The notes beneath the pieces were generated by a model. It did not search any database and was not told where the DNA came from. It worked only from the letters and a program-made list of their open reading frames with translations. A stretch of 64,000 nt of DNA, from the NCBI RefSeq assembly GCF_000808535.1, contig NZ_JWLV01000045.1:62001-126000 (forward strand). The letters are read 5' to 3'. How positions within the stretch are numbered: the stretch's first letter is position 1; the number at the start of each line of letters is the position of its first letter. Positions 34,527 to 43,575 of this stretch are shown in pieces. A program made the position numbers and the translations under genes. This stretch comes from Vibrio sinaloensis. Its GTDB lineage: Bacteria > Pseudomonadota > Gammaproteobacteria > Enterobacterales > Vibrionaceae.

Positions 34527-35411
34527 TTAACCCAAAAGTTGGCAACTTTCTGGTTTTTGCTGTTGATACTGTTCGATACGAGTTCTTGTATCTTTATATT
34601 CCTCCAAACCACATAAGCTAATGCTCAAATGATCTGATTGAAGCCCCTTCTCTGGCGCAACAGCGAAACCCTGCCCTGCTTTAATCGCAGCAATGTCGGT
34701 CAGCATGTACCTATCATGAATAAACTGATTCGGCACTCGGACATAAACGAGCTTTATTTGACCACCAAGCAGTTGTTTATATTCTCGCTCAAATACGCCA
34801 GAGAGGTTGCCGCACTCCATCGAAGTAGCAATAGTGATTTTTTTTATGCTGCCCACCTTTGCTTCTTTCAAAATCGCTTTGAGCAATTTATTTCCCGGTA
34901 ACTTGAAGTAAGGGTCGGCGATTGTAAGCTCCCTACCTACCATTAATAACGGTTTAACCACAGACATGATCTCTCGATGAGTTTTATCAATCCAGAGTGT
35001 AGGAGGGATTGCCCACGCTTCATCACCTTCAATTATTTGTTCATAGTTGGTATGCGCTACGCCATGTTTTTCAGTCACAACAGCATTGAATTGTCTCATT
35101 GAATGCTGTGTTTCAACCCATTCTATCCAATTACCATAACCACTCTGCGCTGTTAAACTCGCTCGATCTCTGGGCAATATAATCCGTGGCAGTGCCTTTT
35201 CTCTTTGCATCTTATTAAGAAAATTTGTTATGGACTTCTGTTTGTTGGGAGAAATTCCTGAAGCTTTAACGCTTTGATAAGCCTCTCTCACCCATTGCTT
35301 AGTTGGGGCAACAACATAGCGACCACTTTCGAATCCAAATGCGCTTTTTAATAAGGCGTAATAGTGAAACTCTGAAAGGCAATGAGGATCGAGCGCTATC
35401 TCCTTGTACAT
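34527..35411 (-). CDS. Operon protein 2: PLD-like C-terminal domain protein
   Basis: The product is 294 aa. The second half has the look of a phospholipase-D-like/MIT-C fold: E-L-T-I-A-D-P-Y-F near residue 166, K-K-I-T-I-A-T-S, and then I-H-D-R-Y-M-L-T-D near 233-241, where H-D-R is a common form of the single HKD-like site in defence PLD proteins. The Lys of a classical HxK motif is not present, so activity is uncertain. The first half is helical and basic. Its ATG overlaps the ATPase stop (TGATG), so the two proteins are probably made in a fixed ratio. Confidence 0.65.
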   Translation of the reverse strand: MYKEIALDPHCLSEFHYYALLKSAFGFESGRYVVAPTKQWVREAYQSVKASGISPNKQKSITNFLNKMQREKALPRIILPRDRASLTAQSGYGNWIEWVETQHSMRQFNAVVTEKHGVAHTNYEQIIEGDEAWAIPPTLWIDKTHREIMSVVKPLLMVGRELTIADPYFKLPGNKLLKAILKEAKVGSIKKITIATSMECGNLSGVFEREYKQLLGGQIKLVYVRVPNQFIHDRYMLTDIAAIKAGQGFAVAPEKGLQSDHLSISLCGLEEYKDTRTRIEQYQQQKPESCQLLG

Positions 35412-37165
35412 CAGAACAGCTCCTCATCCCTTTCATCAAAAAATCCGTCAGGCCAATTGGTTGCAAGGTCACCATCGTCAGTCAACAACGTTCTATGGGA
35501 AACAACGCCACATTCAGATGTTTCAAGATAGATAATCGAAATATCTTCTTTTTTAACGGGTTTTAGCCCTCTAGCTAAAGTTCCTTCGGTCGTTTCTCTT
35601 ATTCGTCTGAGTAACCTTAGTACTAAGTGCTCACTATGGGTTTCTATCAAAAACTGATTTTTTTCATTAGATTGGGTTAATAAATCACCAAGCCCTACCT
35701 GTGCTTTAGGATGAATATGTAGCTCTGGTTGTTCAATACAGATAAGTCCTTTATTGGACAGTGAAGCAGCCACCACAAGAGGAAAAACCTGAGATACCCC
35801 AGCCCCGACATCCGCGGCTGATACTTCAATATCGTTGTGAAGGTCCCAAAGCGTAATATTGTCTTTGTTGTATTCCAATTTCGAAATATATGGCTTAGGT
35901 AACGAGTCCTTCCCTCCCGACTCTATTAACTCTCTAGTGGCTTCACTAAAGCCATCAGGATCATGAATGTATTCTATTTTTCCTTGTTCAGTTTTTCTAA
36001 CTAGTGCGTAGCCTAGATCCAACTGTTCTTTTCCTGCCAACCAATAGTTGATCTTCGAAAGCAGGTTTTGGTCGGCGTTGAAAACCATATCCCAGCTGGC
36101 TTTGCCGTTGTACCAATCTTGCTGCTTAATACTCGCATCAGCTTCAAAGGTTGAATCTGGAATGTGGCGCAATGGCCCTATTGTTAAGCTGTCTTGGAGT
36201 AGCTCTTGTAGATTATCTAAGCTGGCAACAAATATATCGCTGAACACTTCTTCTATGCGTTTGGTATTAAGGGCATCATCGGCTTCAATGCTCGTCGTTA
36301 ACCTTTGCCCCAACTTAGGCAACACACCTCCAAGCGAGCTAAATTGAAACAATGCATGCTGCTGCTTTTGACCAAGATAGCTAATTTCGGTCAACTCCGC
36401 TTCAGAGGTTGCTGAGTTCAAAACTAAGTCGTGAAACTCACCGCATGCTCCTGCATCATTAAAAATTTGGTAATGTTCAGTCTCAGCATAATCACCCTTG
36501 GTCATTTCGCAAAGTGACGAGTCGAACAAAGGATGCAGCTCACCGTCAGCACAGTATGATTCAAACCATTCATCTTGCTGGTCCGTTATCAACAACTTAT
36601 GTAAATAGTTCACCAAATGAACTTGGGCATTAGGCGAATAATCCGGGTTGACAGTTTCAGCAATAAACTCATCATCGAGCCAAACTGCCTGACGACATAC
36701 GAATGCAGTGTTGGCGGCATGCGACCATTTGATCTCTAGCTCAATAGCAATGGTATTTGCCCACTCAATTGGGCTGCTTATGGACAATAGTTGGCGCTTG
36801 AGGTTGCCTTGAAGCTTGTTTTCTCGCTCTTGGATATCATCGATAAAAAACAGGCTATCATCATAACTGTGTCCCGACGTTACCTCGGGCTTCTGGTATT
36901 CCACTTTAAGGGTAATATTATTTGATAGATCCTTACCATGAACTAGGTTCTTAAAACCACCGACATACTTGTTGGACATGGCCTCTAGGCGTTGCGGATT
37001 ACACTGCCCTTTTTCTAGCACCTGTTGCAAATAGAACAGAGCCATTAGCACGGTGCTTTTGCCCACACTATTCGGACCAAATAGTAAGGTGACAGGTGCA
37101 AAATCAATCGTTTGGGTTTGCTTGAAAGAACGAAAGTTGGTTAGAGATAATTTGGTAATCTTCAT
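35411..37165 (-). CDS. Operon protein 1: DUF3696-type AAA ATPase
   Basis: The product is 584 aa, an SMC/OLD-like ATPase: F-R-S-F-K followed by Walker A G-P-N-S-V-G-K-S (30-37), signature region A-A-D-V-G-A-G-V-S-Q-V, Walker B L-I-C-I-E-Q-P-E-L-H-I-H-P, and I-E-T-H-S-E-H-L (H-loop). It ends with the DUF3696 pattern D-G-D-L-A-T-N-W-P-D-G-F-F-D-E-R. No TOPRIM domain is attached, unlike OLD. It is the first gene of the operon and most likely the energy-using sensor or switch, analogous to the ATPases of PARIS, Gabija or Septu, all of which work with a separate nuclease. Confidence 0.85.
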   Translation of the reverse strand: MKITKLSLTNFRSFKQTQTIDFAPVTLLFGPNSVGKSTVLMALFYLQQVLEKGQCNPQRLEAMSNKYVGGFKNLVHGKDLSNNITLKVEYQKPEVTSGHSYDDSLFFIDDIQERENKLQGNLKRQLLSISSPIEWANTIAIELEIKWSHAANTAFVCRQAVWLDDEFIAETVNPDYSPNAQVHLVNYLHKLLITDQQDEWFESYCADGELHPLFDSSLCEMTKGDYAETEHYQIFNDAGACGEFHDLVLNSATSEAELTEISYLGQKQQHALFQFSSLGGVLPKLGQRLTTSIEADDALNTKRIEEVFSDIFVASLDNLQELLQDSLTIGPLRHIPDSTFEADASIKQQDWYNGKASWDMVFNADQNLLSKINYWLAGKEQLDLGYALVRKTEQGKIEYIHDPDGFSEATRELIESGGKDSLPKPYISKLEYNKDNITLWDLHNDIEVSAADVGAGVSQVFPLVVAASLSNKGLICIEQPELHIHPKAQVGLGDLLTQSNEKNQFLIETHSEHLVLRLLRRIRETTEGTLARGLKPVKKEDISIIYLETSECGVVSHRTLLTDDGDLATNWPDGFFDERDEELF

Positions 37166-37399
37166 ACTTAACTTTTACTGCCTGTAGTATTCGATATTGA
37201 TGTGACTCATTAGATCAGCAACTTACATACTGTGATATCACCTTGTCACGCAGGTTTACAGCATGGATGTCACAAATATAAACTAAAGAACTATTCGATC
37301 TTCATTACTGCTACGCATCATCAAAATTAGCATGCTATTTAGTCGCGCTCGTTACTACGCTGCTAAGCTTAAACAAATCATTACTCGTGGAGTGAAGGC
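37166..37399. promoter_or_regulatory. Divergent promoter region
   Basis: A 234-bp AT-rich gap between the seven-gene minus operon and the plus-strand 156-aa gene. It should hold the operon promoter. I see no convincing operator or sigma-54 element. Confidence 0.4.
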
Positions 37400-37870
37400 A
37401 TGAAATATATGGTCGGACTGTTCTTTCCTTTTATTGGGTTTATTGTTGGTTCTCTCGCCATACCATTGGGCATTGTATTAGGTGTAGCAAGTTATGTGAT
37501 GCTATCACGCGCTCAGACATCGAATAATTTTGAAACCAAAAACGTACTAAATGAACAATTAAGTCAAGATCCAGACTTGCTCTCAAACGAATACAACGTT
37601 TTAAGCGCAGACGGCTTAGACATTTCATCCCCAGGGGCATCTTCATCAATTGATGATGATTTCACAATAAACCCCGTATCAGGACTGCCGATGATTGGCG
37701 GTATTGGTGGCTTAGACGCTGAAGGTAACCCTTATGGCATAGATTCATCAGATTCCTTACTCAGCTCATCAATATTCGATGAGTCCACCAGCAGTTGCTT
37801 CGATGACTCTAATTTGTTCGATGATAATTTTGGGTGTGGTAGCTCAAGCTTTGACGACCCATTTTCGTAA
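37400..37870 (+). CDS. Small membrane protein with acidic Ser/Asp-rich tail
   Basis: The product is 156 aa. One or two hydrophobic helices at residues 3-35 (F-F-P-F-I-G-F-I-V-G-S-L-A-I-P-L-G-I-V) are followed by an acidic, Ser- and Asp-rich low-complexity part. It includes I-N-P-V-S-G-L-P-M-I-G-G-I-G-G-L-D-A-E-G-N-P-Y-G, a motif I associate with short accessory proteins in enterobacteria and Vibrio, and repeats of F-D-D/F-D-E at the end. SD GTGGAG precedes the ATG. It is the only plus-strand gene in the defence part. Function unknown. Confidence 0.7.
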   Translation: MKYMVGLFFPFIGFIVGSLAIPLGIVLGVASYVMLSRAQTSNNFETKNVLNEQLSQDPDLLSNEYNVLSADGLDISSPGASSSIDDDFTINPVSGLPMIGGIGGLDAEGNPYGIDSSDSLLSSSIFDESTSSCFDDSNLFDDNFGCGSSSFDDPFS

Positions 37871-37890
37871 TCGGAAAACCGTAGATAAGT

Positions 37891-38427
37891 TTACAGTTCC
37901 GCCAACCGTTTATCGGTAACAGTAACTAACTCTCGAAAAAACCTAATACATTTGTCCAGTTCTTCACGCTTAACGATGTGAGCTTCAGTTATATCAGTTT
38001 GAGCGCGGTGAACTGCCTCTCCTCGTTTTTTTAACCATTTGTTAAGCTGTTCTCTAGCTTCATCGGCGGTTTGAAAATTGTTCCAAATCCAAGCTTCGGT
38101 GACATCAATTCCAAAGAACTCAGCAAAAAGTGCTTTGGTCTTTTTTGAACCAGGGTTGTGAAAATACTTTAGATGTTCTTTCAGTCGATTCTCCACAATG
38201 CTCCCGAGTTGAGAACCCTTTACTACTCCATACTTCGCATCAACTAGCTCTTCTGCTATATCTTCGATATAGGTTTCCCATGCCGTTAGAGTCATTATTA
38301 ATGTCGCTCGCTTTAGTACCTCTGGTGGTTGAGATTTGGAGTTGCACCCGTTTAACTGATCGTAACACTCTAGCAATTGCTCTGCGTCGGAGATCGCGTA
38401 CTCAAAATTGGCTTTTGCTTCTGACAT
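37891..38427 (-). CDS. HEPN-domain protein (RiboL-PSP-HEPN-like)
   Basis: The product is 178 aa, all-helical. W-E-T-Y-I-E-D-I-A-E-E-L (50-61) and K-K-R-G-E-A-V-H-R (133-141), with Arg135 and His140 in R-x-x-x-x-H spacing, match the RiboL-PSP-HEPN family, whose members are metal-independent RNases in conflict systems. It could be a stand-alone toxin or the effector of the MoxR-VWA operon whose last gene ends 160 bp upstream on the same strand. A perfect inverted repeat upstream suggests tight control. Confidence 0.8.
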   Translation of the reverse strand: MSEAKANFEYAISDAEQLLECYDQLNGCNSKSQPPEVLKRATLIMTLTAWETYIEDIAEELVDAKYGVVKGSQLGSIVENRLKEHLKYFHNPGSKKTKALFAEFFGIDVTEAWIWNNFQTADEAREQLNKWLKKRGEAVHRAQTDITEAHIVKREELDKCIRFFRELVTVTDKRLAEL

Positions 38428-38434
38428 CCTTTGT

Positions 38435-38502
38435 CCTAGTTATCATGACAATATGCATAAAGTGGAATTTACCATATTTATACTTAATTCATGATAACTA
38501 GG
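38435..38502 (-). promoter_or_regulatory. 14-bp inverted-repeat operator before the HEPN gene
   Basis: CCTAGTTATCATGA (38435-38448) and its exact inverse TCATGATAACTAGG (38489-38502) flank 40 bp that should hold the HEPN promoter. A third partial copy, TCATGATAGCT, lies at 38529-38539. Two full sites and a half-site around a promoter is typical of a dimeric repressor able to bridge them. Confidence 0.65.
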
Positions 38503-38587
38503 TTCAATAAAGTTGAGTTACTTCAATAAGCTAATGACTCATGATAGCTGCTCACGCTCAGAGCATGTTCACACCTCCAGCAAGAGG

Positions 38588-40135
38588 CTAACGTTTTAAA
38601 TCAACCCACTCTGAAAAGTAGTGCATTGGGTCACAAATTTTGCTCATTGATGTGTAGTGAGTATTCCCGATTTGAATACCATGAACTTGTAGTCCCTGCT
38701 TCTCTCTTCGATTACCAATTTTCCTACTCAACCCTGAAGACACAGAAAACTCACCATCGCTCACTAGCAAAATATCCGCTTTGTACCACTCTTCTGAATC
38801 ACACTTTTCCAGTGCTTCGTTAAGCGGTCCTTCCGCATCTGTGCCTCCACTGAAAGACATCGTCAGGAAGTTAAGCAATTCATTGAACCCTGAAGTATCT
38901 AACGTCAGGTCAAGTTCGCTAACCTCCTTCTTACTTCCAAAGAGATAAACGTAGCAACGCCGTTTTTCTTTGAAGGCCACTTTCAAGCATTCCAAAACCG
39001 TCGCCTTGGCAATGTTTTCAGGTAACCCTTTCATGGAGCCTGAAGTATCCAAGCAAATCACCATCGGGCCTCGATTCTTATTGCTTTTATCGCTCTGCTT
39101 TTCATTAACGGACTCTTGCTCTAGCTGCTCTTCTGTTTCCAAAACCTCTGTCCCTTCCACTGAGTAAGAAAGTAAAGCATGCTCAGCTCGCTTAGAGTGC
39201 CACAGTTTTTTGAGTACCGGATTGGTTAATAGTGAGGCTTCCTGAGGCAACATTCTGGAGATCGAATCTGACCTAATAATGCCCTTAGTCTCCATTGGAA
39301 CAAGTGGTGTCGTGACAAACCTCTCCCGCCTAGAAGCGACACTCATTTTGATTACGATTTCTTCAAGTACTGAGCCTTCTGTTTGCTCATCTCGCCCCAA
39401 GTCTCGAATCAAGTTTTGTAACTTCGGGAGTTTTTTAACAAGCTTGTTTAACCGAACAATATCAAGCCAGCCATGGCTTTGGAAAACGCCTTTTGATAAG
39501 TCAAAGCCCAAACCTGTGATCAGCCCAAGTTCAGTAAATACCTCTTCTAATTGAGCCCATACCGCTAGCCTCTCTTGCCATACACCTGGCAAGATACCAA
39601 CACCATCCTTTTCAGAGAGCAGCTTCTGCCAAACCTCCTCTGAGGCAGTAGCCGCAATTCTTGATTGCTGGGCGTTAGTAAGAGAAATAGGTTTAGTTTG
39701 TTTGCGTTGGTTCTTTCTCTTCTCTAAAGCTTGCTTGATTTGACTTAACGCTTCATCTTCCAACTTCTTAATCAGGTCAGTTATAAGAAGAGATGCTTTA
39801 GATTGAAGCTCGTCTATTGCCGTCAGAATGTCAGATAGCAGAGCATCTGTGATCTCTTCACTTTCAGCGCAGTACCGACTTAATCCGGTTTCTTCTACCG
39901 CTTTGCAAATCGCATTCGTCAGTGGTTGAGGCGCTAAGGGAGAAATACTCGTAGGATTCTCTCCCGTTAGAAGCTCATTTCTGGAGTTAACTAATGACTT
40001 GCATCGCTCTACTAACTCACCATTGGTATTTGTAATAACGGCCGGAAGAAATTTCTCCGGCACATTATCGAGGCATGCAAATTGGCTATCCAAGTTCAAT
40101 AACGGAGACTGAACCTGATAGGGTTCAAATGTCAT
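38588..40135 (-). CDS. VWA-domain protein, ViaA-like
   Basis: The product is 515 aa. The C-terminal third is a VWA domain with an intact MIDAS: D363-x-S365-x-S367 (L-D-T-S-G-S), S-G-G-T-D near residue 431, and L-V-S-D-G-E-F. The N-terminal 350 residues are helical, as in ViaA. It overlaps the upstream MoxR gene by 4 bp (ATGA). In known pairs the VWA protein binds and stimulates the MoxR ATPase, recruiting a client. Expected length is close to ViaA (about 480). It is the last gene of the four-gene operon. Confidence 0.87.
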   Translation of the reverse strand: MTFEPYQVQSPLLNLDSQFACLDNVPEKFLPAVITNTNGELVERCKSLVNSRNELLTGENPTSISPLAPQPLTNAICKAVEETGLSRYCAESEEITDALLSDILTAIDELQSKASLLITDLIKKLEDEALSQIKQALEKRKNQRKQTKPISLTNAQQSRIAATASEEVWQKLLSEKDGVGILPGVWQERLAVWAQLEEVFTELGLITGLGFDLSKGVFQSHGWLDIVRLNKLVKKLPKLQNLIRDLGRDEQTEGSVLEEIVIKMSVASRRERFVTTPLVPMETKGIIRSDSISRMLPQEASLLTNPVLKKLWHSKRAEHALLSYSVEGTEVLETEEQLEQESVNEKQSDKSNKNRGPMVICLDTSGSMKGLPENIAKATVLECLKVAFKEKRRCYVYLFGSKKEVSELDLTLDTSGFNELLNFLTMSFSGGTDAEGPLNEALEKCDSEEWYKADILLVSDGEFSVSSGLSRKIGNRREKQGLQVHGIQIGNTHYTSMSKICDPMHYFSEWVDLKR

Positions 40136-41661
40136 AAAAGTTCTCCTTCAATTGCATCAGACTCTAACGACACCTCGTCAATTTCAGTAGCAAGGGCTTT
40201 TTCCACTGGTAAATTAGAAAACTCATCGGCTAGTTTCTTAGCCCTTATTAGAAGTTTGTCAGCTTTTGCCTTAGACTCATTAAGTGCTTCGATAACACAA
40301 GGTAAAAGAGTTAAATCTAACCATAAACTTTGCGAAAAGTAGGCTTCTACCTTTTCCAACTCACCTTCAACATTATTGGCAAACATCTCAATACTATTAA
40401 TCAAATCTGAAACTGTGTTCACCCTGCTATCAATGTGGGCTTTTGAAAATTCATTTTTTAAAATTATCTGCTTATGCGTGATTTTTTCTTTTGCGGGTTC
40501 ATATTCTCTTCGACTGTATCCGTAAGGGTCACTTTTATCAGTCGTTTCATTACCATTTCGGTCTATAAATAGAAGCCTGCCACGATGGTCTTTTTTCTGT
40601 CTAGTACTGGTCTTATGGGTTGTCTCTTTCCCATCAGGATCAAGGTAGAGTAACTGTCCTTCATCATTGTGCTTAACTGATTGTTTCTCTTCTTGTAGCT
40701 TAGTTTCCAAAGCACTTAAATACTTGATCAGATTTATAGGAGGCTGTTTCCCATCAACGGTCACCAATCGCTTGTAGAGCTCTTGTAGGCCCTCAAATTG
40801 TTCTGGCTGCTCCCATAAGCAATGAGGCAAAATCCAAGTATCGTAAATACTGGTTTCAGTGAAGCCTGAAGTGAAAGCAGACACCTTGATTAACTTCATC
40901 AACTTGCGCCAACGTCGATCAGATATCTCTATCTCTTGCGACTTCAAATAGTTCTTGAACTCTTTACACGCTTCAATGGTCGCTACGGTCAATTCCACCT
41001 TTTCTGCCAGAATCTGTACCTCTTCGAGATCATCAAGCTTTAAGCGTATATTGAGTTCAGGTTCAAAGTCTTTCAACGCGCCAGTCAATAGTTGTTCAAA
41101 CGACTCATCGGACACAGGCGACACATAAGAACGCAAAATAAATCTATCGTATAAAGCGCTCAGTTCTTCCCCTTCCGGTAACTCGTTGCTTGCTGCGACA
41201 ACAGAGATTAAAGGAACATTGACTCTTCGATTTCCATTATCAAACTGACGTTCATTTAACAGTGTTAAAAGGCTATTCAAAATTGCGCTATTTGCTTTGA
41301 AGATTTCATCGATAAAAGCCACTGATGCTTCAGGGAGATAACCACTGGTGAGTCGGTTATAACGATCTTCTTCTAGAGCTTTGATTGATAGCGGCCCAAA
41401 CAGTTCTTCTGGAACAGAAAAACGCGTCACCAATCGTTCAAAGTAATTCGCCTCAACAAACACACTCTTCAAGCGTTTCGCTAATTCACTTTTAGCCGTT
41501 CCTGGGGGCCCAACGAGTAACACATGCTCACCGGACAGAGCGGCTAGCATCATTAGTCGTACTTGATGCTCCCTTTCTAATAACCCATCACTCATCTGAG
41601 CCATTAGCGTTTGAAGTTTGTCTTTTCTGTTAATCGTTGTTGCGCATACTGTCGTTGTCAC
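40132..41661 (-). CDS. MoxR-family AAA+ ATPase, RavA-like
   Basis: The product is 509 aa. It has Walker A G-P-P-G-T-A-K-S (51-58), P-E-E-L-F-G-P-L-S (84-92), Walker B F-I-D-E-I-F-K-A-N (117-124) and A-A-S-N-E-L-P sensor I, all RavA-like. An insert near residues 325-385 has two imperfect copies of G-x-L-L-Y/F-I/L-D-x-x-G-x-E-T-T. The start is GTG at 41661 with AGGA upstream. MoxR ATPases remodel clients with VWA partners. Pairing here with a membrane protein and an MBL-fold enzyme, in a defence island, points away from the housekeeping RavA-ViaA role. Confidence 0.87.
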   Translation of the reverse strand: MTTTVCATTINRKDKLQTLMAQMSDGLLEREHQVRLMMLAALSGEHVLLVGPPGTAKSELAKRLKSVFVEANYFERLVTRFSVPEELFGPLSIKALEEDRYNRLTSGYLPEASVAFIDEIFKANSAILNSLLTLLNERQFDNGNRRVNVPLISVVAASNELPEGEELSALYDRFILRSYVSPVSDESFEQLLTGALKDFEPELNIRLKLDDLEEVQILAEKVELTVATIEACKEFKNYLKSQEIEISDRRWRKLMKLIKVSAFTSGFTETSIYDTWILPHCLWEQPEQFEGLQELYKRLVTVDGKQPPINLIKYLSALETKLQEEKQSVKHNDEGQLLYLDPDGKETTHKTSTRQKKDHRGRLLFIDRNGNETTDKSDPYGYSRREYEPAKEKITHKQIILKNEFSKAHIDSRVNTVSDLINSIEMFANNVEGELEKVEAYFSQSLWLDLTLLPCVIEALNESKAKADKLLIRAKKLADEFSNLPVEKALATEIDEVSLESDAIEGELL

Positions 41662-41700
41662 AATAAATTCCTTTTTAATTTTGTTGCCAAATGAAACACG

Positions 41701-42324
41701 TTATAAACTCACGGCAATAGCGGTTGTTACCAGCCTGTTCCCTGCATTTCTTGCTGCGATGGAAAAGCTTGCGATCGCTACCCCAAACACCCACAAAGAT
41801 TGATAACTTATTTCTGAAAAATATTCGCCCAACAATTGCTTCGCGACCAGCAACGCAAAGGCACTGACAAAAGATACAGCCGCTGCATCCCGATACAGCA
41901 AATAAGCTCTGTGAGTTGAAACCACTTCGTCCTGCTTATTGGATGGACGATAAAACTCTTTGTACCAATAACTATTCTGCTCGCTATTATTTTGCTTCAA
42001 CAATTCAAACTCGGACACTCGGGTCTTTAGAAGCGCAGTGTCAATACGTCGATCTCTCTCTGATAACCGAATAAAGCGATGTCCTGGTAGCACATTGTTC
42101 CATCGCCAAAATACCAAGACGCTCTTGAGTTCAGGAGACATGAGGTGGCTAAGCCACCCCGAAATCACACCTATAGCTAGCATCGCACCACTAGTGTCTT
42201 TTAATATATCGACATAACTGATATCAAAAGCACTTTGATTTACGAGTGATACCACTGAAAACTGAACTACCATCAATACTGAGAGCGGGACAATATTATT
42301 GGCTTTCATCGCGATCCCCATCAT
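41701..42324 (-). CDS. Four-TM membrane protein
   Basis: The product is 207 aa. Helices are at about residues 11-30, 42-62, 150-168 and 176-198. Between helix 2 and 3 is a cytosolic stretch of about 85 residues with W-R-W-N-N-V-L-P-G-H-R and R-D-R-R-I-D-T. It is translationally coupled to the MBL gene (TAATG overlap) and precedes the MoxR gene by 39 bp. It may be the membrane anchor or the pore-forming effector of the module. Family not recognised. Confidence 0.7.
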   Translation of the reverse strand: MMGIAMKANNIVPLSVLMVVQFSVVSLVNQSAFDISYVDILKDTSGAMLAIGVISGWLSHLMSPELKSVLVFWRWNNVLPGHRFIRLSERDRRIDTALLKTRVSEFELLKQNNSEQNSYWYKEFYRPSNKQDEVVSTHRAYLLYRDAAAVSFVSAFALLVAKQLLGEYFSEISYQSLWVFGVAIASFSIAARNAGNRLVTTAIAVSL

Positions 42325-43415
42325 TATGCCACCTCTTCTTCATAATCGAAGTGATATGGCTCAGGGTTCATACTATTCCATCCATCACGGCCAGGCGCAT
42401 TGTAATGGTGACAAATACCGGAACCTCGCGTCGCTAGTGCTTTGACACCTCGGTGAGTGAAAGCATTCATCACAGCTTTCCGTGGGTGCTTAGGCTCACC
42501 ATTTTTAGCCGTAGAAGCAATTGCCGTGATGTTTCGTGAAACACCTTGGCTAATAGGCTCACCAACTAAACGATTTAGAACAGTGGTCCCAATATTGCGC
42601 TTACTGCCATGATGGGGGATCTGCATAAACCGAAGGTCTGCTCCACTTGTACACTGTTCTATTTGATCTGCCGCGTGTTCCAGAGCCTGAATGCCTGCGT
42701 CCCCAGTAAAAACAGAGCGTCTTCCTTCGACGACTAATTGGGTGATCACACTCGAGTTGTTTTTTGCTGATGTTACCCCTTCATCATCAATCTGGTCTTC
42801 ACCCCAAGTGGCAAAGAAACGACGAATAGATGCAGCTGCTTTTTCAAAGAAGCTTTCTAATGCATTTGTTGCGTTGGCTTTTTCAGGCATGCCATCAAAA
42901 TCAGGAATGAGGGATTCGTAGTATTCGACAGAAGGTCCGAGAACCTTAATACCACCGCCAGTGTCCGTTAAACCAGTAAAAGGTTCACGTATAGTGACCC
43001 CTTTCGATTCAGCCAATTTAACCAGTGACCACGCTTTTTCGAGGTTTTGTTTAAGACGTTCCCCTAAGCTGTTGTCCGTTACTCGTCCATCTTTGAATTT
43101 ATCAGCAAGTCCTTGATTATGTAGCCAAGGCTGATGAATCCAAAGTTCTTTTACTTCGAGTTCATTGAGGACGGTTTCCAAACCGTTAATATGGTCTTGA
43201 TCAGCGTGAGTATTAATGACCAAATCCACTTGGGAAGTACCGAAACAAGAGGTGATGTGATCAATAACCTTTGAACCTGTGCTTTGAAAGCCACCATCAA
43301 TCACAACAACAGTTTGCTCGTCACGTGAACCGTGTAGATTCCCATAGCGAAGTGCGATCGCATCACCGCTCTTCGACTCTTCACCGACACCCAAAAAATC
43401 AATTTCGTAACCCAT
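42324..43415 (-). CDS. ComEC-like MBL-fold metallohydrolase
   Basis: The product is 363 aa. The metal site is N-T-H-A-D-Q-D-H (H70, D72, D74, H75), with V-F-T-G-D-A-G near residue 234 and Q-I-P-H-H-G-S-K near 263, the pattern of ComEC/Rec2-type MBL nucleases or phosphoesterases. There is no membrane part; the next gene supplies one. It is the first gene of the MBL-TM-MoxR-VWA operon. Possible roles are nucleic-acid cleavage or nucleotide-signal hydrolysis. Confidence 0.82.
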   Translation of the reverse strand: MGYEIDFLGVGEESKSGDAIALRYGNLHGSRDEQTVVVIDGGFQSTGSKVIDHITSCFGTSQVDLVINTHADQDHINGLETVLNELEVKELWIHQPWLHNQGLADKFKDGRVTDNSLGERLKQNLEKAWSLVKLAESKGVTIREPFTGLTDTGGGIKVLGPSVEYYESLIPDFDGMPEKANATNALESFFEKAAASIRRFFATWGEDQIDDEGVTSAKNNSSVITQLVVEGRRSVFTGDAGIQALEHAADQIEQCTSGADLRFMQIPHHGSKRNIGTTVLNRLVGEPISQGVSRNITAIASTAKNGEPKHPRKAVMNAFTHRGVKALATRGSGICHHYNAPGRDGWNSMNPEPYHFDYEEEVA

Positions 43416-43575
43416 AACTTTTTCCTTTTTCTATGAAAGTTATGAGTTACTAATCAACGAGCATGCCAAAACTTAAGTTATTGTTTTAATTGAAAATGAA
43501 ACTTAACTCACCAAGATGAAAGGTAAATAATTTTACCATTAGTTATTTATTTTACTGACACTTATTGATTCATAT

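Noticed and set aside
35411..37165. PARIS or OLD nuclease
   Set aside because: The ATPase ends in a DUF3696 tail without TOPRIM, and the next gene is PLD-like and not TOPRIM.
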